Notes under the pieces: generated by a model | Seen by the model: only the letters and a program-made list of their open reading frames with translations | Database searches by the model: none | Told to the model about the DNA's origin: nothing | Shown: piece after piece, positions 43,058 to 50,598 of the stretch | Position numbering within the stretch: the stretch's first letter is position 1 | Layout: the number at the start of each line of letters is the position of its first letter | From: JACVRW01 sp963819635 | GTDB lineage: Bacteria; Actinomycetota; Thermoleophilia; Solirubrobacterales; Thermoleophilaceae | DNA length: 64,000 nt | NCBI GenBank assembly: GCA_963819635.1 | Contig: CAWFWX010000005.1 | Span: 496,001 to 560,000 of the forward strand | Reading direction: 5' to 3' | Program-made: the position numbers and the translations under genes

Positions 43058-43445
43058 GCGCTCAGTCTCGCTCGTGATCGACGGTACGGACGGGCTCCTG
43101 CTCGTGCGCCGGCCCGACGACGACGAGAGCCTTCCCGGGGTGTGGGGGCTCCCTGCCGCCAGCCTCGCCGAGGGCGAGTCGGAGGAGGACGCCGTGCGCC
43201 GCGCCGGCCGTGAGAAGCTCGGCGTCGAGGTGGTCCCGCTTCGTCCGATCGGCACGGACGGGGCGATGACGGACTGGGAGGCGCGGATAGCCGCGGGCCG
43301 GCCGTCGGTGCCGCAACCCGGATCGAACACGCAGTACACGGAGCTGCGCTGGGGCGAGCCGCTCGAGCTCGTGCCCGCGGCCCGCGAGGGCTCGCTCTGC
43401 TCCCGGGTGCTGCTGCGCGCCCGCGGTCTAGATTGGGGCGCGTGA
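43044..43445 (+). CDS. NUDIX hydrolase-like protein
   Basis: A 133-residue protein from TTG 43044, overlapping the previous gene. The fold reads as NUDIX (LLLVRRPDDDESLPGVWGLP, then AEGESEEDAVRRAGREKLGV), but the Nudix box is degenerate: the usual REVxEE is RAGREKL. Activity on a nucleotide substrate is therefore uncertain. The GTGA overlap with the next NUDIX gene indicates coupled translation, and the two may work as a pair. Confidence 0.75.
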   Translation: MSSPKRSVSLVIDGTDGLLLVRRPDDDESLPGVWGLPAASLAEGESEEDAVRRAGREKLGVEVVPLRPIGTDGAMTDWEARIAAGRPSVPQPGSNTQYTELRWGEPLELVPAAREGSLCSRVLLRARGLDWGA

Positions 43446-44089
43446 GCTCGCGGCCCGGAGTGCTGGCGCGTGGACCGTGGCGGCCGGACCAGGTGGAGGC
43501 CGTCTGGCGGGACGATCCCTATGAGATCCCCGCCGAGGTGGACCGCCTGGCGGACCGCGCCGTCGAGGGCCTGCGCGACCGCGGCTCGCCTGCCCACGAC
43601 GGCATGGCCACGCGGCTCGTGTCATGGGAGGCGCGCGGCGACGGCCTCCACCTGGAGCTGCAGCCCGTGCGCTGGGCGCTCCGCCTGCTCGACGACACAT
43701 CGAGCAGCATGACGGCGCTGTGCGTGGTGCGCTCGGACGACGGTCGCTGGCTGGCGGGCCGGCGCGCAGCCTGGGTGGCCAGCTGGGCGAACCGCTGGGC
43801 GCTCGGCGCCGGCGGGTCCGTCGACGTGGGCGAGAACCCGACCGGGACGCTCGCGCGCGAGCTTCAGGAGGAGTGGCAGCTCGAGCCGGACTCGCTGTCG
43901 ATCGAGGCCCTGCTCGCGCTGCCGGACGGCATGAACATGCTCGTCGGTCTCGCCACCGTCTCCGATCTGTGCGCGCCGGTGCCCGACGCCGAGCACGACG
44001 AGTGGGCCTGGTGGCCCGCCGACATCGCCGCCTGGCCCGCCGAGGCGGACGAGCGGCTCAAGCTGATGGCAGCCCTACTGGGCAGCTGA
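43442..44089 (+). CDS. NUDIX-family protein
   Basis: A 215-residue protein from GTG 43442, chosen for the GTGA overlap. An N-terminal ~95-residue extension precedes a NUDIX-like domain with ALCVVRSDDGRWLAGRRAAW, WALGAGGSVDVGENPTGTLA and RELQEEWQLEPD, where REL-x-EE matches the Nudix-box catalytic helix. Substrate unknown. Its 3' end overlaps the convergent MsrA gene by 32 bp. Confidence 0.78.
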   Translation: MSSRPGVLARGPWRPDQVEAVWRDDPYEIPAEVDRLADRAVEGLRDRGSPAHDGMATRLVSWEARGDGLHLELQPVRWALRLLDDTSSSMTALCVVRSDDGRWLAGRRAAWVASWANRWALGAGGSVDVGENPTGTLARELQEEWQLEPDSLSIEALLALPDGMNMLVGLATVSDLCAPVPDAEHDEWAWWPADIAAWPAEADERLKLMAALLGS

Positions 44090-44716
44090 CTCCCGTTCCG
44101 CCCGGCCCCGCAGTAGCCGTTCGGGTTCTTCGCCAGGTACTGCTGGTGGTAGTCCTCGGCGTAGTAGAACTCGGGCGCGTCCACGATCTCGGTCGTGATG
44201 TCGCCGTAGCCTTCGGCGGTGAGGCGCTCCTGGTAGCGGTCGCGCGATGGTCTCCGCGGCGCTGCGCTGGGCATCGGAGGTCACGTAGATGCCGGAGCGG
44301 TACTGCGTGCCGACGTCGTTGCCCTGGCGCATCCCCTGGGTCGGGTCGTGGCCCTCCCAGAAGATCCGCAGCAGCTCGTCGTAGGAGATCTCGTCGGGCC
44401 GGTAGGCCACCAGCACGACCTCGTTGTGACCGGTGCGTCCGCTGCAGACCTCCTCGTAGGTCGGGTTCGGCGTGGATCCGCCGGCGTAGCCGACCGCGGT
44501 CGTGTAGACGCCGGGCGCCTGCCAGAAGTCGCGCTCCGCGCCCCAGAAGCAGCCCATGCCGAAGATCGCCGTCTCGACCCCATCGGGGAAGGGCGGCTCC
44601 AGCGGCGTGCCGAGCACGAAGTGGGTCTCGGGAACGCGGAAGGGACGGGTGTCGCGGCCGGGGAGCGCGTCGGCCGGCTCGGGTATCGCGGTCTTGTCGC
44701 GGAACAGGAAGCTCAT
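44058..44716 (-). CDS. msrA: Peptide-methionine (S)-S-oxide reductase, two frame slips
   Basis: The catalytic motif GMGCFWGAERDFW is clear, followed by GVYTTAVGYAGGSTPNPTYE, EVVLVAYRP and GTQYRSGIYVTSD. The frame slips by +1 near 44241-44246, resuming at DRYQERLTAEGYGDITTEIV, and again near 44101-44103. The corrected end is GGTGVSCPVGLPSA at TGA 44058-44060, matching MsrA with its recycling Cys; the length is about 218 residues. It repairs oxidised methionine in the cytoplasm. Slips are probably sequence errors. Confidence 0.88.
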
Positions 44717-44744
44717 ACCATCAAGGGTAGTCTCCGCCTCGCCG

Positions 44745-45927
44745 ATGGAGCTCGACTATTTCGCGCCGGACCTCACGGGCGCGCGCTTCCACCAGACGAT
44801 CAATGATCTGCGCCGCGAGACCTGGCTCGCGAAGTCGGAGCTTGGCTGGTTCGTGCTGGACCGCGAGGCGGGCTCCTTCTTCCTGCGAACGAAGAGCGCG
44901 ACCTTCCCCGGGCTGCGGATCGCCGAGATGTTCGGGGTCGAGGAGGGGCCGCTCCTCGAGGAGATGCGGCGCAACATCCTCCACATCAACGGCGACGCAC
45001 ACCGGCGGCTGCGCAACCTCGTGAACCCGGCGTTCACGCCGCGCTCGGCGGACCGCTGGCGGCCGGCGATGCGGGACTTCCTCGAGCGCCTCTGGGCGCC
45101 GCTCGACGGCGAGGGGCGCTGCGAGTTCGTGGGCGACTTCGCGAAGCCCTACCCGTCGCTCACGATCGCGACCGTGATGGGCGCGCCGCTGGAGGACGCG
45201 CCAAGGCTGCACGAGTGGTCGAACCTGATCCAGCGCCAGTTCGACCCGCACAGCCTCATGAACGAGCGCGAGGCGATCGAGCGCGCCTGCGCGGAGTTCT
45301 ACGAGTGGGCCGGCGACGCTGATCGAGCGGCGCCGCGACGACCCCGGCGACGACCTCATCTCGACTCTGATCGCGGCTTCGCACGAGGGCGACAAGCTCG
45401 ACGACGCCGAGTGCATGAACCTCGTGCTGAACGTGCTGGTCGGCGGCGTCGACACGACGCAGTCGCAGCTGGCCCACGGCCTGCGCGTGTTCGCCGAGCA
45501 CCCGGACCAGTGGGACCTGCTTGCCGAGCGCCCCGAGCTGGCGCCCGCGGCGGTGGAGGAGCTGCTCCGCTACGAGCCGATCACGCCGTTCACGGCCCGG
45601 CTTCTGCACGAGGAGGTCGAGTACCGCGGCGTGACCTTCCCCGCCGACAGCATCGTGATGGTCTGCTCGTTCGCGGGCAACCGGGACGGGGTGGAGGGCG
45701 ATCCGGAGGCGTTCGACATCACCGCCGATCGCGGCGACGCGAAGCCGCTCACCTTCGGCGCCGGCATCCACTACTGCCTGGGCGCGAACCTCGCGCGCGC
45801 CGAGCTGCAGGAGGCGCTCGCGTTCCTCCCGGCCCGCATGCCCGGCCTCGCGCTCGACGACGAGCCCGAGCTCGGCTCGATCCACGGCATCTACGGGCTG
45901 GAGCGGCTGCCGATCTCATGGAGCTAG
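44745..45927 (+). CDS. Cytochrome P450, one frame slip
   Basis: From ATG 44745 the protein carries NILHINGDAHRRLRNLVNPA (helix C), an I-helix VGGVDTTQS, the ExxR in VEELLRYEP and the heme loop TFGAGIHYCLGANLAR. A +1 slip lies near 45316-45319, just before LIERRRDDPGDDLISTLIAA; the rest is intact. Corrected length is about 394 residues, normal for a soluble bacterial P450. Substrate unknown. The stop overlaps the start of the LLM oxidoreductase by 10 bp. Confidence 0.87.
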
Positions 45928-46757
45928 GGCTCGCGATGCTCCTGACCGACTACTCCATGGCGCCGGCGGCGCTGGGAGCGTCGGCCGAGGAGCGCGGCTT
46001 CGAGTCGCTCTTCCTCGCCGAGCACACGCACATCCCCACGAGCCGGGAGTCGTCCTTCTCCGGCGACGGCGAGCTGCCGCGCGAGTACAGCCACACGATC
46101 GACCCGTTCGTGGGGTTGGCGGCGGCGGCCACCGCCACAGAGCGGCTGAAGGTCGGCACCGGCGTCTGTCTGGTGATCCAGCGCGATGTGATCACCACCG
46201 CGAAGGAGGTCGCCACGCTCGACCACATCTCGGGCGGCCGCTTCCTGTTCGGCGTGGGCGCGGGCTGGAACATCGAGGAGATGCGCAACCACGGCACCGA
46301 CCCGCGCACGCGCTTCAGGCGCATGCGCGAGAGCGTCGAGGCGATGAAGGCGATCTGGGCCGAGGACGAGGCGGAGTACCACGGCCGCCTGATCGACTTC
46401 GACCCGATCTGGTCGTGGCCGAAGCCGGTGCAGAAGCCGCACCCGCCGATCCTGGTCGGGGGCATCGGCGAGAAGGTGCTCGACCGCGTGGTGGCATACG
46501 GCGACGAGTGGATCCCCAACCGGATCAGGGGCCCGGAGGAGCTGGGCGAGCGGATCGCCGAGCTGCAGCGACGCGCCGAGGCGGCCGGACGCGAGCGCAT
46601 CCCGGTGACCGTGTTCGGCGCGAGGCCCGACCAGCTGGACGCGCTGCGCGACGTCGGCGTGACGCGCGCCCTGTTTCGCCTGCTCCCCGAGGGCCCGGAC
46701 GATGTGCAGCGGCAGCTTGACGAGCTCGGCGAGGTGGCGCGCGCGTGGGACGGCTAG
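45918..46757 (+). CDS. LLM-class F420-dependent oxidoreductase
   Basis: A 279-residue protein starting ATG 45918 inside the P450 end. Luciferase-like features include AEERGFESLFLAEHTHIPTS, PFVGLAAAATATERLKVGTG, ISGGRFLFGVGAGWN and the late PPILVGGIGEKVLDRVVAYG. These are typical of the actinobacterial F420-dependent group. It likely reduces or oxidises a small organic substrate, perhaps the same as the coupled P450. The GTG of the next gene lies within its end. Confidence 0.9.
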   Translation: MELGLAMLLTDYSMAPAALGASAEERGFESLFLAEHTHIPTSRESSFSGDGELPREYSHTIDPFVGLAAAATATERLKVGTGVCLVIQRDVITTAKEVATLDHISGGRFLFGVGAGWNIEEMRNHGTDPRTRFRRMRESVEAMKAIWAEDEAEYHGRLIDFDPIWSWPKPVQKPHPPILVGGIGEKVLDRVVAYGDEWIPNRIRGPEELGERIAELQRRAEAAGRERIPVTVFGARPDQLDALRDVGVTRALFRLLPEGPDDVQRQLDELGEVARAWDG

Positions 46758-47506
46758 ACCAGCTCGACCTGTCGCTGTCGCTGTCCAAGTCCGAGTACGA
46801 GGAGCGGCTCCTGGTCGCGCAGACGCGGCTGACCACGCTCAGGCTGGCTCTCGGCGGCAAGCTGCCGGGCTACGAGGGACGGCTCGGCCCGGCACTTGCC
46901 GTGGTGCTCGAGGGCTGGGACGCGTCGGGCAAGGGCGGGGCGCTCAAGCGCCTGGTCGAGCCGCTCGACCCACGGCACGTGCGCGTGGCGCAGTTCGCCG
47001 CGCCGACCGAGACCGAGAAGCGGCACCACTTCCTCTGGCGGTTCTTTCCCGCGCTGCCCGGCCTCGGAGGCATGACCGTGTTCGACCGCTCCTGGTACGG
47101 GCGCGTGCTGGTCGAGCGCGTGGAGGAGTTCGCGACGCGCGAGGAGTGGGAGCGGGCGTACCCGACCATCTTCGGCTTCGAGCGCACGTTCTGCGCGGAG
47201 GGCGGCGTGCTCGTGAAGTTCTGGCTTCACGTCTCGGACGAGGAGCAGCTGAAGCGCTTCAAGAAGCGGGAGAGCAACCCGCTGAAGAGCTGGAAGATCA
47301 CCGAGGACGACTGGCGCAACCGCGAGAAGCGCTCGCTGTACGCGGAGGCGATCGAGGACATGCTCGACCGGACCGACCACGCCCAGGCGCCCTGGAACCT
47401 CGTGGAGGGCAACTCGAAGCGGTACGCGCGCGTGAAGATCGTCGAGACGGTGAATGCGGCGATCGAGAGCGGGATGCGCGAGGCAGGATTCCCGCTGCCG
47501 GACTAG
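46745..47506 (+). CDS. Polyphosphate kinase 2 family protein
   Basis: A 253-residue protein from GTG 46745, overlapping the LLM gene by 13 bp. It contains Walker A EGWDASGKGGALKRL, the RHHFLWRFFPALP segment, Walker B VFDRSWYGRVLVERVEE and a lid region LKRFKKRESNPLKSWKITED. PPK2 enzymes use polyphosphate to phosphorylate nucleotides (AMP/ADP or GMP/GDP). The class cannot be fixed by eye. Its TAG forms a shared CTAG with the convergent NucS stop. Confidence 0.92.
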   Translation: MGRLDQLDLSLSLSKSEYEERLLVAQTRLTTLRLALGGKLPGYEGRLGPALAVVLEGWDASGKGGALKRLVEPLDPRHVRVAQFAAPTETEKRHHFLWRFFPALPGLGGMTVFDRSWYGRVLVERVEEFATREEWERAYPTIFGFERTFCAEGGVLVKFWLHVSDEEQLKRFKKRESNPLKSWKITEDDWRNREKRSLYAEAIEDMLDRTDHAQAPWNLVEGNSKRYARVKIVETVNAAIESGMREAGFPLPD

Positions 47507-48162
47507 GCGGCGAACAGCTTCAGGTCCGGCTTGCGCTCGCCGCGCAGGATCGCCGGGTCCACCTCGACGCAGTCGATCCCGCGTGATTCGGCGAGCGTCC
47601 GCGCCTGGGGCTTGATGACCTGCGCGGCCAGCACTCCACGACAGCGGTGAAGGCCGGGTTCCCGGCAGATGCGCTCCAGGTAGCGGGTCAGTTGCTCGAC
47701 GGCGTCGATCGTCCCGATCCGCTTGATCTCCACTGCCACGAACTCGTCGTTCTCGTCCCGGCACATCAGGTCGACCGGGCCGATGTCGGTCGGCCACTCG
47801 CGCCGCATGAGCCGGAGCCCCTCGGGGGGAGCGTCGGCGAGCAGCTCCTGAAGCTCGCGCTCGACGCCCTCCTTCTCGAGCGCCGCGGCCTCGCCCATGT
47901 CGTGCGTCACGTCCGAGACGACCTCGGTGATGCGGATCTCGATGCGGTCCTCCGCGCCCTTCTTCCGGACGACGATGAGCCCGTCCTCCTCCTCGACGAC
48001 CGTCGGCGGCGTCATCCAGTTCTGCGGCTTGAAGCCACCCGTGTCGGCATGGACCATGACCGACCCGTCCGACTTGAGCATGAGGAGCCGGAGCGCCTCG
48101 GGCAGCACCGTGGCCAGCCGGCCTGTGTAACGAACCTCGCACCTGGCGACGATCAAACGCAC
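47503..48162 (-). CDS. nucS: Endonuclease NucS
   Basis: A 219-residue protein from GTG 48162 (RLIVARCEVRYTGRL), the standard NucS opening and length. The C-terminal RecB-like nuclease domain has GPVDLMCRDENDEFVAVEIK with the catalytic Asp, Glu and Lys. NucS carries out non-canonical mismatch repair in actinobacteria lacking MutS/MutL, usually with the beta-clamp through its extreme C-terminus (here LKLFAA). Its presence supports the actinobacterial assignment. Confidence 0.95.
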   Translation of the reverse strand: MRLIVARCEVRYTGRLATVLPEALRLLMLKSDGSVMVHADTGGFKPQNWMTPPTVVEEEDGLIVVRKKGAEDRIEIRITEVVSDVTHDMGEAAALEKEGVERELQELLADAPPEGLRLMRREWPTDIGPVDLMCRDENDEFVAVEIKRIGTIDAVEQLTRYLERICREPGLHRCRGVLAAQVIKPQARTLAESRGIDCVEVDPAILRGERKPDLKLFAA

Positions 48163-48193
48163 GGGTGTGAACCTAGAACGCGCCCCGGACGCT

Positions 48194-48336
48194 GGCGAAC
48201 GGCGGCATTGAGGGGGTGCTTCGAGGGGGCTCCTTCGATTTGTCCGACTATGTCGGACAAAGTCACCAAACCCCCCGGCAACCCGCGGAGAACGGGCCGC
48301 GCGGGGCGCCACCCCTTCACCGCCGTCGTTTACGCC
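48194..48336. repeat. Structured intergenic repeat, copy 2
   Basis: The element is related to that at 27776-27899. The left arm GGCGAACGGCGGCATTGAGG begins at 48194 and the right arm CCCCTTCACCGCCGTCGTT ends near 48330. The apical hairpin TTTGTCCGA/TCGGACAAA with loop CTATG lies at 48239-48261, 33 bp after CATTGAGG exactly as in copy 1. The last stem pair is A-T here and G-C in copy 1, a compensatory change. The right arm overlaps the last codons of the acyltransferase gene (RRKRRR). The middle stem is weaker than in copy 1. Confidence 0.65.
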
Positions 48337-49051
48337 TGACGAACAGCCCGCCGCCGATGCCGAGCGCAGCGAGGCCCGCGGCGATGAGCGTGGGGCGGGC
48401 CCGAAGCCGCCGGTACTCCTCCTCGACCTCCGGCCACAGCGTCTCCCCGACGAGCGTCCCGGCCGACTCCGGCGTCGCCGCCAGCTCGGACACCGGGATC
48501 GGCGGCGAGAAGGCAATCTGCACGCGGCGGGGCACGGGGAAGCCGCCGCGGAAGATCTTCTCGGTCCCGGCGATCGCGCACGGAACCAGCGGGGCTCCGG
48601 TCTCGAGCGCCAGCCGGCCCGCGCCGCGGTGCGGGTGACCCAGATTGTCGGGGTCGCGCACGCGCGTTCCCTCCGGGAACAGCGCCAGCAGGCCTCCCTG
48701 CCTCAGCACGACGCGCGCCGTCTCCAGGGCTTCCTCGTCCGCCTGGCCGCGCCGGACCGGGAAGGCGCCGAGCCGCACGAGGAGGCGCCCGTAGCGCGCC
48801 TCGATCAGCTCGGTCTTGGCCATGAAGCGCACGTGCCGGCGCGTGCAGACGGCGATGAAGAACGAGTCCCAGAAGCTCTTGTGGTTCGGCGCGACGATCG
48901 CCGCCCCCTCGGAGGGGATGCACTCGGCGCCCGAGACGTGCATCCGGAAGTAGACCCGGAGCAGGGGCGAGACGATCGTCCGCACGACCGCGTAGAGCCA
49001 GCGCGAAACGCCCTTCTCGCGGGCAAGCCGATGAGCTTCCTCATTGCTCAT
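48317..49051 (-). CDS. PlsC-type 1-acylglycerol-3-phosphate acyltransferase
   Basis: A 244-residue protein with the acyltransferase blocks NHKSFWDS (H-x4-D), LGAFPVRRG, LFPEGTRVR and VPCAIAGTEKIF. An N-terminal amphipathic or membrane helix (WLYAVVRTIVSPLLRVYF) and a C-terminal hydrophobic helix (LIAAGLAALGIGGGLFV) with a basic RRKRRR end are present. It should acylate lysophosphatidate or a related acceptor at the membrane. The 3' end runs into the structured repeat. Confidence 0.9.
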   Translation of the reverse strand: MSNEEAHRLAREKGVSRWLYAVVRTIVSPLLRVYFRMHVSGAECIPSEGAAIVAPNHKSFWDSFFIAVCTRRHVRFMAKTELIEARYGRLLVRLGAFPVRRGQADEEALETARVVLRQGGLLALFPEGTRVRDPDNLGHPHRGAGRLALETGAPLVPCAIAGTEKIFRGGFPVPRRVQIAFSPPIPVSELAATPESAGTLVGETLWPEVEEEYRRLRARPTLIAAGLAALGIGGGLFVRRKRRR

Positions 49052-49105
49052 GGCCCCGGAAGCTATAGGCGTTTCCGGTCATCAGAAGCGGGTATCGCTC
49101 CACCC

Positions 49106-49294
49106 ATGAGCCTCATCGACAAGATCACGGGACGTGCCAAGAAGGCAGCAGGTGACATCACGGGCGACGGATCGCTGCGGTCGCAGGGCCGCCGCGAGGA
49201 GCGCAAGGGCGAGGAGAAGGAGAAGCTCGCCAACGCGCAGGACCAGGTCGAGGAGAAGGCCCAGGACGTGGCCGACCTCGAGCGCCGCACCTAA
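49106..49294 (+). CDS. CsbD-like stress protein
   Basis: A 62-residue protein from ATG 49106: MSLIDKITGRAKKAAGDITG, then DGSLRSQGRREERKGEEKEK. This is the CsbD family pattern of a small, highly charged helical bundle induced by general stress in many bacteria. Its biochemical role is unknown. A terminator hairpin follows 32 bp downstream. Confidence 0.88.
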   Translation: MSLIDKITGRAKKAAGDITGDGSLRSQGRREERKGEEKEKLANAQDQVEEKAQDVADLERRT

Positions 49295-49325
49295 CGGCGG
49301 CGCAGACGCCCAGACAGTGAAGTTT

Positions 49326-49353
49326 CGGACGGGCGCCACGCGGCGCCCGTCCG
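49326..49353. terminator. Bidirectional hairpin terminator
   Basis: A perfect 12-bp stem CGGACGGGCGCC/GGCGCCCGTCCG with a 4-nt loop (ACGC) sits between the CsbD gene and the convergent small membrane protein gene. A TCGTT follows on the plus side; the preceding GAAACT reads AGTTTC on the minus side. Confidence 0.75.
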
Positions 49354-49357
49354 TCGT

Positions 49358-49450
49358 TCAGACCAGCTTCGTGATCGCGATGACCATGCCGATCAGCACG
49401 AAGATCACGATCAGGACCTGCATGACGATCCAGAAGCGGGGCAGCTCCAT
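49358..49450 (-). CDS. 30-aa single-helix membrane microprotein
   Basis: ATG 49450 opens a 30-codon frame: MELPRFW, then a continuous hydrophobic helix (IVMQVLIVIFVLIGMVIAIT) and KLV, stop TGA 49358-49360. The composition is exactly that of a single membrane-spanning peptide, which is unlikely by chance in a 70% G+C context. It begins 17 bp after the response-regulator stop with no clear ribosome-binding site, so it may be translated by reinitiation. It ends 4 bp before a terminator hairpin. Unknown function. Confidence 0.5.
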   Translation of the reverse strand: MELPRFWIVMQVLIVIFVLIGMVIAITKLV

Positions 49451-49467
49451 GGCGCCGGCGCCCGCGG

Positions 49468-50094
49468 CTACTCGATGATCGCCTGCCGCAGCGCTATGGC
49501 CACGGCGTGCACGCGCGTGTCGGCCTCCAGCTTGAGGATCGCGCGCTTCGTGTCCGACTTGACGGTCTCGGTGCTGAGCCCGATCCGCCGCGCCACCTCC
49601 TCGGTGTGGAGGCCCTCGGCGAGCAGCTGAAGGATCTCGCGCTCGCGTTCCGACAGCGGCGCGTCGGGCCCGACCTGAGACATCAGCAGCGCGGGCGAGA
49701 GCGACGGGTCCACGAACGGCTTCCCGGTGGTGACGGTCCGGATCGCACGCAGCAGGTCCTCTGGGGGCGATCCCTTCATCACATACCCGCGCGCGCCCGC
49801 CGCGATGGCATCGGACAGGAGCCGCTTGTCGCCGTAGGCGGAGAACATGACCGTCTTCACCTCGGGGGCGGCTTCGGCGATTCGCTTGACGGCGGAGATG
49901 CCGTCGATGCCCGGGAGCCGCACGTCCATGATCACCACCTCCGGACGGAGGCGCTTGACGGCTTCGATCACGTCCTCGCCGTTCTCGACGGATCCCACCA
50001 GCTCAAGATCGGGGGCCAGTCCGAACATGAGGCCGAGTCCTTGCCGCACCGTCGGGTGGTCATCGACGGCGAGACAGCGGGTCTTCGTTGTCAT
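49468..50094 (-). CDS. NarL/FixJ-type response regulator
   Basis: A 208-residue protein from ATG 50094. The receiver domain has the acidic pair AVDDHPTVRQGLG, phospho-acceptor Asp in VVIMDVRLPGIDG, the Thr/Ser switch region TVMFSAYGD and Lys in GYVMKGSPPEDLL. A LuxR-type helix-turn-helix follows (LSEREREILQLLAEGLHTEE, then VARRIGLSTETVKSDTKRAI). No histidine kinase gene is adjacent, so it is an orphan regulator here. It is divergent from the universal stress protein gene. Confidence 0.93.
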   Translation of the reverse strand: MTTKTRCLAVDDHPTVRQGLGLMFGLAPDLELVGSVENGEDVIEAVKRLRPEVVIMDVRLPGIDGISAVKRIAEAAPEVKTVMFSAYGDKRLLSDAIAAGARGYVMKGSPPEDLLRAIRTVTTGKPFVDPSLSPALLMSQVGPDAPLSEREREILQLLAEGLHTEEVARRIGLSTETVKSDTKRAILKLEADTRVHAVAIALRQAIIE

Positions 50095-50145
50095 GCGGCT
50101 ACCCACCCTAGTACGTGCACGGTCATACGGCCATATGATGCGCGC

Positions 50146-50589
50146 GTGTTCTCCTCAATGGTCGTCGGAACTGACGGGTCAGAGACCGCGGGCGAGGCAG
50201 TTCGCCAGGCCGCCGATCTGGCGAAGCAGGTGGGCGCGAAGGTTCACCTGGTGAGCGCATACGAGCCGGTGCCGGAGGGGCGCCTGCGCGAGGAGCGCCA
50301 GCAGGTGCCGGGCGACCTCCAGTGGATGGTGAACCCGCGCGAGGACGTGAGCCAGACGCTCGAAGACGCGGCGTCGGGGCTGCGCGACGCGGGCGTGGAC
50401 GTCGAGACTCACGCGCGCGAGGGCGACCCCGCGGACGCGATCCTCGACGTGGCCGAGGAGGAGCGCGCCGACCTGATCGTGGTCGGCAACAAGGGCATGA
50501 CCGGCGCCAAGCGCTTCCTGCTCGGAAGCGTGCCGAACAAGGTCTCCCATCACGCTCCCTGCAGCGTGATGATCATCCGGACGACCTAG
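50146..50589 (+). CDS. Universal stress protein (UspA family)
   Basis: A 147-residue protein from GTG 50146. Cues are SSMVVGTDGSETAGEAVRQA at the start and the ATP-binding end motif VVGNKGMTGAKRFLLGSVPN, followed by HHAPCSVMIIR. The G-x2-G-x9-G-S pattern is kept, so ATP binding is expected. It is a cytoplasmic stress-responsive protein. The divergent response regulator may control it. Confidence 0.93.
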   Translation: MFSSMVVGTDGSETAGEAVRQAADLAKQVGAKVHLVSAYEPVPEGRLREERQQVPGDLQWMVNPREDVSQTLEDAASGLRDAGVDVETHAREGDPADAILDVAEEERADLIVVGNKGMTGAKRFLLGSVPNKVSHHAPCSVMIIRTT

Positions 50590-50598
50590 CGCGTCGCT

